Origin: Candidatus Woesebacteria bacterium
GTDB taxonomy: Bacteria; Patescibacteriota; Microgenomatia; UBA8517
Direction: 5' to 3'
Assembly (NCBI GenBank): GCA_016926185.1
Contig: JAFGPD010000027.1
Coordinates: 1 to 40,759, forward strand
DNA: 40,759 nt
Below, piece by piece: positions 16,090-23,806 of the stretch. The notes under the pieces are model-generated. The model saw only the letters and a list, made by a program, of their open reading frames with translations, had not been told where the DNA came from and ran no database searches. The stretch's first letter is position 1. Every line of letters starts with the position of its first letter. Made by a program: the position numbers and the translations under genes.

Positions 16090-17073
16090 TTAACTTTTTG
16101 CGGAGAAAAATAATACTCCCGAGAGAAGAATTGCCAAGGATCCTGCAAAGAAGTAGATCAATGTATAATTTTCAATTCCGGAATCTGGTAATTGTGCTGT
16201 TGTGGGGATATTGGTAGGTGTTGTCAGATTCTGAGCTATCAATGCAGACGTTGGTGTTGGGGTGGGTGTAGATGTTGGTTCAGTCACGCCCCCAACTCCA
16301 CTTCCAGTAGTAGGTGTAGGACTGCTGGTAGGTGTTTTAGTAGGAGAAGGTGTATTGGTTGGAAGAGTAGTACCTCCTATTCCTGGATCATCAGTGGGAG
16401 TGGCTGAAGGGGTAGGTGTTGCTGATGGGGTGGGTGTTGATGTAGATACTGCTGCAGGTACTTCGTTAGTTGTGGGAGTGGGTGTAAGGGTTGTAATAGG
16501 TTCAGATGATCGTACTGTAATTGTGATTGGAGTAGTGGATGCAAGAACATTAGTTGTATCGGATGCATCGCTGACTAGTGTTTGTGCTTTGTACTTTACG
16601 CCATTCAGAAAATATTCTTGTGATGTGGTATAGGATAATGTTGTAGTACCTTCCTTAAGCGCAGTAAAAGTAATGTTTGCAGCTGTTCCTGAACCCTGAA
16701 CAGGAGTTGATCCAATTGGCAGTGAAATTGCAAAATCAATTAAATTTTCGTTCGGTAATATTTTAGGTTCTGTAAGATTGGAATTAGTACCTAGAAAGTT
16801 ACTTTTAGTAACATTATCTGCCTGCAATATTTCAGGATCGTAAGTAATGGCAAATTGTATTCCTGTGATTTGATTTTCTCCTGAATTTGCCTGTAATGAA
16901 ACCACAAAAGTTTCACCTATATTAACTGTTTGATCTGGTGTCTGAAATGACAGGGTGGTTGCTGGTGCCGCCTTCTCTCTGAATTCAGTAGATTCTCCAA
17001 CCAGATAAATTCCTGCTGCAACACCTCCAACTAAAATTATTAAAGTAATTATAGGTATTATCCATTTTTTCAT
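16090..17073 (-). CDS. Cohesin-like surface protein with Thr/Pro stalk and LPDSG C-terminal anchor
   Basis: The 327-residue protein has a membrane segment or signal anchor at about 4-25. A cohesin-like beta-sandwich domain follows at about 40-195 (QTVNIGETFVVSLQAN near the start, then ITYDPEILQADNV and ITFTALKEGTTTLSY). Next come a Thr/Pro/Ser stalk at about 196-290, the motif LPDSG at 295-299, a hydrophobic segment at 303-323 and a short end with one Lys. The layout resembles a sortase substrate (family motif LPxTG), with Ser replacing Thr. Cohesin domains in cellulosomes bind dockerins, and a dockerin is encoded at 17799-19853. No sortase gene is in the window. It is the last of three minus-strand genes. 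Confidence 0.75.
   Translation of the reverse strand: MKKWIIPIITLIILVGGVAAGIYLVGESTEFREKAAPATTLSFQTPDQTVNIGETFVVSLQANSGENQITGIQFAITYDPEILQADNVTKSNFLGTNSNLTEPKILPNENLIDFAISLPIGSTPVQGSGTAANITFTALKEGTTTLSYTTSQEYFLNGVKYKAQTLVSDASDTTNVLASTTPITITVRSSEPITTLTPTPTTNEVPAAVSTSTPTPSATPTPSATPTDDPGIGGTTLPTNTPSPTKTPTSSPTPTTGSGVGGVTEPTSTPTPTPTSALIAQNLTTPTNIPTTAQLPDSGIENYTLIYFFAGSLAILLSGVLFFSAKS
16204..16488 (-). repeat. Low-complexity Thr/Pro/Ser-coding stalk
   Basis: The codons for residues 196-290 of the surface protein are short degenerate repeats of TPTP, TPSP and SATP type, with GxGG-TxPT-like spacers (GIGGTTLPTN and GVGGVTEPTS). Such stalks often vary in length by slippage. The antisense frames stay open over this stretch only because of the repeat. 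Confidence 0.7.
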
Positions 17074-17092
17074 ATATTACATTATTACATTT

Positions 17093-17125
17093 CTTATATA
17101 AAAACTCCAAACTATTTTGGAGTTT
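17093..17125 (-). terminator. Terminator between two surface-protein genes
   Basis: On the minus strand a 9-bp stem (AAACTCCAA and TTGGAGTTT, + coordinates 17102-17110 and 17117-17125) is followed by TTATATAA. It lies after the 17179-17787 gene. A TTGACA sits at 17155-17160 on the minus strand, but I see no good -10, so this could also act within the leader of the 16090-17073 gene. Confidence 0.5.
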
Positions 17126-17178
17126 ACAGAAAAAATTTCTTAAATTTGTGATAGTGTCAACAACTATTTAAAATAGGT

Positions 17179-17787
17179 TTATTCTACAGAAATTATCAGA
17201 GGTGAACCCTTCATAGATACTCCCACTACGGTTCCATCTTCTTCCGCGAAAGCGTACATTGACTTATTGGAGTCAATTTCTATTTCTGTATCTGTACTAG
17301 ACGATGTAAAGGTGATCTTTGCTATTTGAGATTCTCCTGTTACCTCTTTGTAAAAACCTTGTCCGACAGAGTAATTTACGATTCCATTTTCATTATCAAT
17401 CTCTTTTTGAAGAATATTTTCTCCCGTCCAGAGATTTCCGGGTTCAATGTCATTCACTTGTATACTTGAAGGATCAAATTCCAGAACCAGAGTAAAAGCC
17501 ACTGGTGCAGGGTCAGGTAAAATGTCAAAGGATAGTGTTGAAGTGTGTTGCTGATTTTGATTCAGGTCTAACTCAGTTACTAAAAAGCTTACCTGGACAT
17601 TATCAGGAGTTACATTCTGTGATTTATTATTATTTGTGTTTTGTACAGAATAACCGTTATTTACATCATAATTATTTGTTCTTGGTTGTTCCTGAATTGA
17701 AACCCTATTTCTAAGAAGCAGAAATATCCCTAATGAAAATAAGGCAAGAAAAACTGCTATTAATATAATGTATTTTTTACTCTTCAT
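17179..17787 (-). CDS. Small membrane-anchored cohesin-like protein
   Basis: The protein has 202 residues. A hydrophobic N-terminal anchor (about 5-27) is followed by an Asn/Gln-rich linker (about 35-60) and one extracellular beta domain (about 63-200). That domain has cohesin-like spacing: FTLVLEFDPSSIQVNDI, then NGIVNYSVGQGF and QIAKITFTSSSTDTEI. It has no stalk or C-terminal anchor. It starts 11 nt after the multi-domain gene (17799-19853), so the two are probably co-transcribed. The cohesin assignment rests on pattern only and is less sure than for its neighbours. Confidence 0.6.
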   Translation of the reverse strand: MKSKKYIILIAVFLALFSLGIFLLLRNRVSIQEQPRTNNYDVNNGYSVQNTNNNKSQNVTPDNVQVSFLVTELDLNQNQQHTSTLSFDILPDPAPVAFTLVLEFDPSSIQVNDIEPGNLWTGENILQKEIDNENGIVNYSVGQGFYKEVTGESQIAKITFTSSSTDTEIEIDSNKSMYAFAEEDGTVVGVSMKGSPLIISVE

Positions 17788-17798
17788 TCTTGAGCGTC

Positions 17799-19853
17799 TT
17801 AGATTACTCGGCCAAAGTTCTCGAAGAGATAGACGTAGTCAATAATATTGACAACTCCATCATAATTTATATCCGAATCTGGATCGACTAGATCTGGATC
17901 AGAAGCCAATTTCCCAAAATCTCGGAACAGTATTCCATAATCTATGATATCTACATCACAATCATTATCGATGTCTCCGGGAAGATACTCGTTTCCGCAA
18001 AGTTTTTCTACTACCTCAATGGTAATAGGAGTAGTAGATTCCAAAGCGTTTTGATATACGTTTACGGCTGCCACTAAAGTATCTTGTGCGAAACTGATCG
18101 TTGTGGTTCCTACCGCATCAGCGCGAAAATCTATTGCTGCTAAAGTACCAACTCCTTGCACCCCTTCATTATTAGGGTCAGGAGGAGTAAGTATTGTGTA
18201 GTTGATTGTTCCAGCGCCGTTGTTAATTATTTCGTTGGTATCATCAGGATTTACAAAGAAGCTTTGCGGGTAGATATCCAAAGCTGTAAGTACACTGCGA
18301 TTTGTGCGTGAGATCTCCAATTCAGTTCCAATCACTTCATTAACACCGGTATTTATGTCGATGTAAACTGGAAATTCTGTTCCCAAAGCAACTCTAAGCT
18401 CGTCCGATCTCAGCAACAATGTGGTATCGGGTGGGCGGGAAGTGGCCGGTGTGGAAGTGGGGCGAGGTGTCGCAGTTGGGTTTGGAACTGTTGGTGTTGG
18501 TGTGGAAGTGGATACTGGTGTGTCTGTTAATGTAATAACTATTTGTGGAGAGGTGCCTGATTCTAATGAAGAATACATAAAACCGTTATTGCTTGCAGAC
18601 GATATTGCGAGAACAATTTCTTTATTAGCATAAGTACTCAATCTATATTTGACCCAATTAGTAATGTCAGCTTGTTGATCTGCAGTTCCGTCAGCTGTAA
18701 AACTGGTAAAGGGGTTATAAAGACCGACTCTATTGTTGTATGTCATATTCCCGTCCCAGTTATAGGAATTCGGTACATGAACAGACTGAAGGGAGGATGA
18801 TCCCTCATTAGAAGATACGCCCAATACGATACTGGCATTAGTGATTGTTGCAGGATCTACGTTAGGTAGAATGAATCTAAAGAAACTTATTTGTTCAGGT
18901 GAACCATCTACTCCAAGATTTATACTATCTCCAAAAGACGTGTTTGGCTGCGCTGCATCGACGTATGTGTCCTCAATTGCTTCGATTATCACTGTATTTG
19001 CGGGGACAGGAGTAGCAGTTGGTCTGGGAGTATTTGTCGGTCTAGGGGTAGAGGTGGGAGTAGATGTTATCACAGCTGTCGGGTTAGCAGGGTTAAGAAA
19101 TACTGTTAAAGGATCAAGCTGAGCTGGCAAACTTACTATTGGTTCCACAGCCGTATCAATACTTGTACAGGGTATTGCCGTGTTTTCATTGTCATAGCAT
19201 GTTTCTACAAATGAAATTTGCGTTTGGGTTGTTTCATTACTTATTGCGACAAAATGTAATTTGATTATTCCTGCAATACCACTTATGTGATCTTCGCAAT
19301 CGACGGTATCTCCATTAGGTCTGAAACATTGTTGTGTAGCATTATCATAGTCCCAGCCACCGATCAGTGATATGAAAAATTCACCTGTTGAGTTTGCCTG
19401 ATCAACTGCCGCTTGAGAATCGGGGAGTACTGCGTCTCCGATTCTATGATAAAAGTATGGATTTACCTCTGTAATATTTTCATCAGGGCTTACGATAATT
19501 GGTTGAGCTAAATTTATCAAAGAATTGTCAAAAGATACCATCACTTGGAAAGTTCTAACCTGATTATTTTCACCCGGGGTGGTGTCACTCGTTCCGGTAT
19601 CAAGCATAATATTTAACAAAGGTTCAGCACCTGTCTCATTTATATAATTTAATTCTATATTTGGTCCTTCTGCCCAATAAACTCTGGTACCAGCTGCTCG
19701 GGATGTATATAGCGCAAAACTGACAATCAAAAGAACAGTGACCGGCACACTTATCAAGATTATCAAAAGAGCAAGAAGTTGATATGTCACTGACCATTTC
19801 TTGAAGTCTTTGAAGGACTGAAAAATCTTTGCATTTCTGAGTTTTTTGAACAT
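17799..19853 (-). CDS. Multi-domain surface protein: cohesin-like, DNRLRE-like, cohesin-like and dockerin
   Basis: The 684-residue protein has an N-terminal membrane anchor (about 22-52), a first beta domain of cohesin type (about 57-250, with extra Cys-containing loops) and a Thr/Pro linker (257-287). A DNRLRE/CBM96-like domain follows (288-443; EDTYVDAAQPNTSFGDS is its typical start). After a second Thr/Pro linker (446-475) come a cohesin-like domain (476-615) and a dockerin (624-682). The dockerin has two calcium loops, with Asp/Asn ligands 627, 629, 631, 638 and 661, 663, 665, 672, each followed by a helix. It is the first gene of the minus-strand set. Binding to the cohesin-like neighbours is an inference. 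Confidence 0.8.
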   Translation of the reverse strand: MFKKLRNAKIFQSFKDFKKWSVTYQLLALLIILISVPVTVLLIVSFALYTSRAAGTRVYWAEGPNIELNYINETGAEPLLNIMLDTGTSDTTPGENNQVRTFQVMVSFDNSLINLAQPIIVSPDENITEVNPYFYHRIGDAVLPDSQAAVDQANSTGEFFISLIGGWDYDNATQQCFRPNGDTVDCEDHISGIAGIIKLHFVAISNETTQTQISFVETCYDNENTAIPCTSIDTAVEPIVSLPAQLDPLTVFLNPANPTAVITSTPTSTPRPTNTPRPTATPVPANTVIIEAIEDTYVDAAQPNTSFGDSINLGVDGSPEQISFFRFILPNVDPATITNASIVLGVSSNEGSSSLQSVHVPNSYNWDGNMTYNNRVGLYNPFTSFTADGTADQQADITNWVKYRLSTYANKEIVLAISSASNNGFMYSSLESGTSPQIVITLTDTPVSTSTPTPTVPNPTATPRPTSTPATSRPPDTTLLLRSDELRVALGTEFPVYIDINTGVNEVIGTELEISRTNRSVLTALDIYPQSFFVNPDDTNEIINNGAGTINYTILTPPDPNNEGVQGVGTLAAIDFRADAVGTTTISFAQDTLVAAVNVYQNALESTTPITIEVVEKLCGNEYLPGDIDNDCDVDIIDYGILFRDFGKLASDPDLVDPDSDINYDGVVNIIDYVYLFENFGRVI

Positions 19854-19854
19854 A

Positions 19855-19870
19855 AACTAAGCACTTAGTT
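19855..19870. promoter_or_regulatory. Palindrome between promoter and start of the surface-protein gene
   Basis: AACTAAG (19855-19861) and CTTAGTT (19864-19870) form a perfect 7-bp inverted repeat with a 2-bp centre. It lies between the predicted transcription start (near 19870) and the minus-strand start codon at 19853. It could be an operator or a 5' hairpin covering the start codon. Confidence 0.35.
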
Positions 19871-19876
19871 ACATTA

Positions 19877-19906
19877 ATAGTAAACTTACCGGTAAAGCAT
19901 TGTCAA
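19877..19906 (-). promoter_or_regulatory. Promoter of the surface-protein genes
   Basis: On the minus strand a consensus -35 TTGACA (19906-19901) is 18 nt from TACTAT (19882-19877). It is placed 23 nt before the start codon at 19853. Confidence 0.55.
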
Positions 19907-20007
19907 TATGAAGATATAAAAGAGGCGAAAATTGTGGAAATTCACGTATTATGAATCTACCGAAGGTATTATAGGTATATATGATTTATCTAACTATGAT
20001 ACTCCGT

Positions 20008-20013
20008 TATAAT
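20008..20013 (+). promoter_or_regulatory. -10 element of the IPP isomerase gene
   Basis: A perfect TATAAT lies 17 nt before the ATG at 20031, implying a leader of about 10 nt. No good -35 is seen. No Shine-Dalgarno precedes the start. Confidence 0.5.
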
Positions 20014-20030
20014 AAATAATACTTTTTTGT

Positions 20031-21077
20031 ATGAGTAATTTAAAGAAAATACAAAAACGAAAACTTGACCATCTGCAAATTGCTGCTTCGGCGGAATCGC
20101 AGATTGGAGATACCGGCTTTCTGAATTACAAATTTATTCATAATCCTCTTCCTGAGAGCGATTTTGACAGGATCGATACTTCAACTCAATTTTTAGATAG
20201 GATAGTTAAATATCCAATATTGATATCTTGTATGTCTGGTGGAATAGCCGAAGGCGAGACTCTTAACAGAAATTTGGCTAAAGCTGCACAAAAGTACAAG
20301 ATTGCCATGGGATTTGGGAGTCAGCGAATAGCAATAGAGCATTCTGCCCTTGTACACCTTTTTGAGATGAGAGATGTTGCACCTGACATTCCGCTTCTTG
20401 CAAATATTGGGCTTGTACAGCTTAATTATGGCTTTGGCTTAAAGGAATTTCAAAAATGTGTAGATATGGTAGAAGCCGATGCTTTAGTGGTCCATATTAA
20501 TCCGATCCAAGAGGTTATTCAGCCGGAAGGAAATAGGAATTGGAAGGGGCTTTTAGGTAAACTTTCAAAAATCATTGATAAATTATCAGTTCCGGTGATT
20601 GCGAAAGAGGTGGGCTTTGGTCTTTCTGAAGATGCAGTAAAGAGGTTGTATAAAGTGGGTGTGAGGTATTTTGACACATCAGGATGGGGCGGGACAAATT
20701 GGGCAATGGTAGAGGGGCTAAGAAGTAAGTCAAACAGAGAATTGGGAGAATTATTCAGTGGTTGGGGGATCCCCACAACTGAATCTATAAAGATGTGTGC
20801 AAATTTCAAAGGATCATTACCTGATAGCGAAAGGAGTAAGATAAAAATAATAGGAAGCGGAGGAGTTAGAAATGGTGTTGATATCGCAAAAGCAATTTCA
20901 CTAGGTTCCGATATTGTTGGAATTGCAAGTCCTTTTGCCAAAGCGGCAATGAGATCAGTATCGGAAGTTGAGAAATTAATAGAAAGGTACGCAAAAGAAT
21001 TAAAAATAACGATGTTTGGAGTGGGAGCAGAAAGCATTAAAAAACTGAAAAAAGTTAAGTTAGTTGAACAAAAGTAA
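20031..21077 (+). CDS. fni: Type 2 isopentenyl-diphosphate delta-isomerase (FMN-dependent)
   Basis: This cytosolic flavoenzyme interconverts IPP and DMAPP. The type 2 signatures are present: RKLDHLQIA at the start, SCMSGG, GFGSQR, ANIGLVQLNYG, HINPIQEVIQPEGNRNW, AKEVGFGLS, DTSGWGGTNWAMVE, GWGIPT and IGSGGVRNGVDIAKAISLG for FMN phosphate binding. Its 348 residues are normal. The next + strand gene is undecaprenyl-diphosphate synthase, which uses products of the same pathway. The 3' end overlaps the convergent HAD gene by 18 nt. Confidence 0.93.
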   Translation: MSNLKKIQKRKLDHLQIAASAESQIGDTGFLNYKFIHNPLPESDFDRIDTSTQFLDRIVKYPILISCMSGGIAEGETLNRNLAKAAQKYKIAMGFGSQRIAIEHSALVHLFEMRDVAPDIPLLANIGLVQLNYGFGLKEFQKCVDMVEADALVVHINPIQEVIQPEGNRNWKGLLGKLSKIIDKLSVPVIAKEVGFGLSEDAVKRLYKVGVRYFDTSGWGGTNWAMVEGLRSKSNRELGELFSGWGIPTTESIKMCANFKGSLPDSERSKIKIIGSGGVRNGVDIAKAISLGSDIVGIASPFAKAAMRSVSEVEKLIERYAKELKITMFGVGAESIKKLKKVKLVEQK

Positions 21078-21668
21078 TAATTCTTGCGGTTTTTTGATGA
21101 TGTAAGTTGGAATAGATTTTTTGAGCACACTTTCTGCTTCGTATCCCCAAGTGACTGCGGCCGACCTGACACTGACTCTTTTTGCAGCTTCGACGTCGCT
21201 TGTTTGGTCTCCGATATATATAGTATCTTTCTTTTTAAGCTTTATTTCTTTGATCACTTTTTTTATGGTACTATCTTTGCCGAAAAGTGAGCTAGTTGAG
21301 TAGACAAAATCAAAGCACATGTTTAGATCATTGTTTTTGAGGAAAGTTCTTACATTTTCCTCTGAATTATTGGTTATTATACCCAGCACATTACCTTTTG
21401 AGAGTTTTTTAATTACTTCATTGATCTTGGGGAAGGTCTTTAAACGTGGAATTATTTTTACCATTTCTTTGCTACCTTGTAACATCAGCTTTGGCAGTAA
21501 ATGTTTTGGAAAGTTAGTTTTTTTAATAAGCTTTTTAACACCAATAGAACGCGCATATTCAGGAGTTATATCGTCGCTGAAATATTCGGGAAAATTTTTC
21601 CTGAAGATTTCTATTGCAACATTGAAACTGTCACAGATCGTTCCGTCAAAATCAAAAATAAGGTTCAT
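21060..21668 (-). CDS. HAD-superfamily phosphatase, phosphoglycolate-phosphatase-like
   Basis: The 202-residue protein has the four HAD motifs: FDFDGTICDS (catalytic Asp pair) at residues 5-14, the Thr/Asn of IITNNS in motif II, the Lys of GKDSTIKKVI in motif III and GDQTSDVEAAK in motif IV. The helical cap between motifs I and II is small, as in Gph/PGP-type enzymes. The substrate cannot be told from sequence. Its -10 box ends 7 nt before the ATG. The gene is divergent from uppS and overlaps the end of fni. Confidence 0.85.
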   Translation of the reverse strand: MNLIFDFDGTICDSFNVAIEIFRKNFPEYFSDDITPEYARSIGVKKLIKKTNFPKHLLPKLMLQGSKEMVKIIPRLKTFPKINEVIKKLSKGNVLGIITNNSEENVRTFLKNNDLNMCFDFVYSTSSLFGKDSTIKKVIKEIKLKKKDTIYIGDQTSDVEAAKRVSVRSAAVTWGYEAESVLKKSIPTYIIKKPQELLLLFN

Positions 21669-21675
21669 ATCTTAT

Positions 21676-21681
21676 ATTATA
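21676..21681 (-). promoter_or_regulatory. -10 element of the HAD gene (leaderless)
   Basis: The minus strand reads TATAAT, then seven bases, then the ATG at 21668. Transcription should start at or next to the start codon, and no Shine-Dalgarno is present. Confidence 0.5.
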
Positions 21682-21707
21682 ATTTATTTCATGCTGCTGA
21701 GTCGTCA

Positions 21708-21716
21708 TGATATAAT
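21708..21716 (+). promoter_or_regulatory. Extended -10 promoter of uppS
   Basis: TGATATAAT (TGn plus perfect TATAAT at 21711-21716) lies 20 nt before the ATG at 21737. The 16 nt at 21707-21722 are identical to 35748-35763 in front of the ABC operon. Confidence 0.6.
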
Positions 21717-21736
21717 TGTGCTCTGTAGAATTATCT

Positions 21737-23017
21737 ATGATACGAACAAAGTTATCTCCGCTTCCTAAAGATACTAAGGTTCCAAACCATGTCGCGATAA
21801 TCCCGGACGGTAATCGCAGATGGGCGAGAAGTAAGAATCTACATACTTTAAAAGGCCATAAAGCTGGTTTTGAACGTACAGTTGAACTTGGAAGAGCTAT
21901 GCGTAATTTTGGGATTCACACGACTACTATATGGGGATTTTCTACGGAAAATTGGGATCGAACCGAGGAAGAGATAAATTATTTAATGAAGCTTTATCAT
22001 AAACTTGTTGATGACTATCTGACTGACGCTCATAAAGAAAAAATTAGAATATTTCACTTAGGGAGAAAGGATCGTCTACCAAAATCATTGATTAATAAAC
22101 TAACAGATGCTGAGAAACAGACAGGGCATTATACTAAGTTTATTGTCAATATCGCTCTTGACTATGGGGGACACGATGATATTCTTCGAGCTGTGAAAAA
22201 GATAGTTGATAAAAATATTCCTTCTAGTGAGATTGATGAGGAACTATTTACTAGCTACACCGATCTTCATAACCAGCCTTACCCGTATGTCGATTTAATG
22301 ATTAGAACTTCAGGTGAGCAGAGGACCAGCGGCTTTTTACTTTGGCAATCTCATTATACAGAGTATTATTGGGAAAATAGTCACTTTCCTGATTTTACTC
22401 CTGAAAAGCTGAGAGAAGCTATTTTAGATTACTCAAGAAGGAGAAGGAGATTTGGAGGTAATGATGCAGAAGCACACTTTAAATTTAAACCTGAAGTAAT
22501 TGCCAAACTTGAGCTGAATTGGTGGAGGCTCGAGAGTGTTCCTGAGGGAACAAGGCTAAGAGATTATGCAGTATCTCACCTTGTAGAGCAATTTGGAATG
22601 AGTAAAACCTTAGCAAAAAAGGCTGCAAAATATATGGTTGAGGGCGCTTTGGAAGGTAAGGCAAAAAAATGGGGAAAATCTCTTGAGGCGATGAAACAAT
22701 TCTATCAGCTCGTTAGGGATGAAATAAAATTGGCCTTTGAACCCTCTCTGGCAGCATCTTTGCAAGTGAAGCTCTGGCGGGAGATTGAAAACAAAGATGA
22801 CATTGAAAAAGCAGTTGAGGCTCGGCATACTGCAAGGAATTTATATGCAGAAGTCTATCGCATGAGTGTCTATCAGGCAGCTAAGTTAGCGCATCTGAGA
22901 GTTTTGGCAAATATTGAAAAAAATCTTGCTGAGGCTGGAATGGGGGATCATCATTGGAAAAAGGCCCAAGATTATCTTGAGAAATTCTACTTCGCATTAA
23001 AAGAGAGAATAGCCTAA
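21737..23017 (+). CDS. uppS: Undecaprenyl-diphosphate synthase with a C-terminal helical extension
   Basis: The enzyme condenses IPP units onto farnesyl-PP to make the lipid carrier for peptidoglycan and glycans. Residues 1-242 are a complete cis-prenyltransferase: IIPDGNRRWA with catalytic Asp24, GHKAGFERT, GFSTENWDR, LDYGGHDDI (normally N-Y-G-G-R), and the substrate-binding RTSGEQRTSGFLLWQSHYTEYYW region. Residues 243-426 are an extra, mostly helical segment rich in Lys, Glu and Ala that I do not recognise. I start at the ATG at 21737 because TTG-based extension would overlap the -10 box. The end overlaps the convergent Nudix gene by 4 nt. Confidence 0.93.
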   Translation: MIRTKLSPLPKDTKVPNHVAIIPDGNRRWARSKNLHTLKGHKAGFERTVELGRAMRNFGIHTTTIWGFSTENWDRTEEEINYLMKLYHKLVDDYLTDAHKEKIRIFHLGRKDRLPKSLINKLTDAEKQTGHYTKFIVNIALDYGGHDDILRAVKKIVDKNIPSSEIDEELFTSYTDLHNQPYPYVDLMIRTSGEQRTSGFLLWQSHYTEYYWENSHFPDFTPEKLREAILDYSRRRRRFGGNDAEAHFKFKPEVIAKLELNWWRLESVPEGTRLRDYAVSHLVEQFGMSKTLAKKAAKYMVEGALEGKAKKWGKSLEAMKQFYQLVRDEIKLAFEPSLAASLQVKLWREIENKDDIEKAVEARHTARNLYAEVYRMSVYQAAKLAHLRVLANIEKNLAEAGMGDHHWKKAQDYLEKFYFALKERIA

Positions 23018-23730
23018 AATTTATTTGTGAAGTGATCAATTTCAACAAACTCAGGTTTTCCACTGAAATTTTCCAAAAGTGAGATAAACTTGAAAAAATC
23101 CCTTTTGCTTTCAAAAGGATTTGTTAGATATTTTGGCAATGAGGCTCTTTCCACCCACTCAAGTTTCACCTCTTTGTTCGTTCTTATTTGTCCTTTCGGA
23201 TCATAAACTGCACAAAGATACATAAATTTATCTTCCAGCAATTTGTTTGTTTTAGTTTTGAATACCCGGAAGTGAACGATTGCACAAACATCAACCTTTT
23301 CAGCAGCAAGCCCTGATTCTTCTTTAAGCTCTCTTTTTGCAGCATCGGCAATTGACTCGCCATATTTGACCTTACCTGAGATGAATCCCTGACAGCCATA
23401 AAATGGCTGCTTGAGTCGAGTTCCAATTAAATATTTCTTTTTCTTCCCCCTTTTTTGTATACAGCACACCCACGCGGAAATCTTTGCCTGTTTTTCTACC
23501 TTTGCATTTTTATCATCGATCCTATTGGCGTATTCTTTGCCGATACTAGTTAATTTATATCTTCCGTTGATTTTTCTGATGAATTTGTATTTTTTTATCA
23601 GTTGATCTAGATGAAACTGAAACCGATTGTTTTCTATGAGATTACTGGGTTTCATGTCCGTATATCTCAAACTCTCAGAGAAAAGAAGTCTTTGCAAAAT
23701 ACCCAACTGAATATTGTGGAGTTGTTTCAT
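23014..23730 (-). CDS. Nudix hydrolase with N-terminal winged-helix-like domain
   Basis: The 238-residue protein starts with about 70 residues that look like a winged helix (QLGILQRLLFSESLRYTDM, then FHLDQLIKKYKFI and NGRYKLTSIGKEYA). A Nudix domain follows. The Nudix box GKVKYGESIADAAKRELKEESGL fits G-x5-E-x7-R-E-x2-E-E-x-G with all catalytic residues. Nudix enzymes hydrolyse nucleoside diphosphate-linked compounds; the substrate here is unknown. The winged helix may give DNA binding or just regulate. A TAGACA/TATACT promoter sits directly upstream. Confidence 0.85.
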   Translation of the reverse strand: MKQLHNIQLGILQRLLFSESLRYTDMKPSNLIENNRFQFHLDQLIKKYKFIRKINGRYKLTSIGKEYANRIDDKNAKVEKQAKISAWVCCIQKRGKKKKYLIGTRLKQPFYGCQGFISGKVKYGESIADAAKRELKEESGLAAEKVDVCAIVHFRVFKTKTNKLLEDKFMYLCAVYDPKGQIRTNKEVKLEWVERASLPKYLTNPFESKRDFFKFISLLENFSGKPEFVEIDHFTNKF

Positions 23731-23738
23731 TAATTGGG

Positions 23739-23767
23739 AGTATAAGATTGATACTTCGTTGTGTCTA
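23739..23767 (-). promoter_or_regulatory. Promoter of the Nudix gene (leaderless)
   Basis: On the minus strand TAGACA (23767-23762), a 17-nt spacer and TATACT (23744-23739) end 8 nt before the ATG at 23730. The mRNA would start at the start codon or within 1-2 nt of it. Confidence 0.6.
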
Positions 23768-23806
23768 GTCTAGTGGAGTCGACTTGAAGAATTGTCAAAG
23801 TTTTGA

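Noticed and set aside
16204-16488. Short repeats that could suggest a CRISPR array
   Set aside because: The repeats are irregular codon repeats of a Thr/Pro stalk, with no constant repeat or spacer length. No CRISPR or cas genes are present in the window.
16262-16633. Val/Gly-rich + strand ORF
   Set aside because: It is the antisense of the Thr/Pro stalk codons; low complexity keeps the frame open.
18841-19122. + strand ORF antisense to the multi-domain surface gene, and a similar one at 18421-18633
   Set aside because: Both cover the Thr/Pro linkers of the real minus-strand gene and read as Val/Gly repeats.
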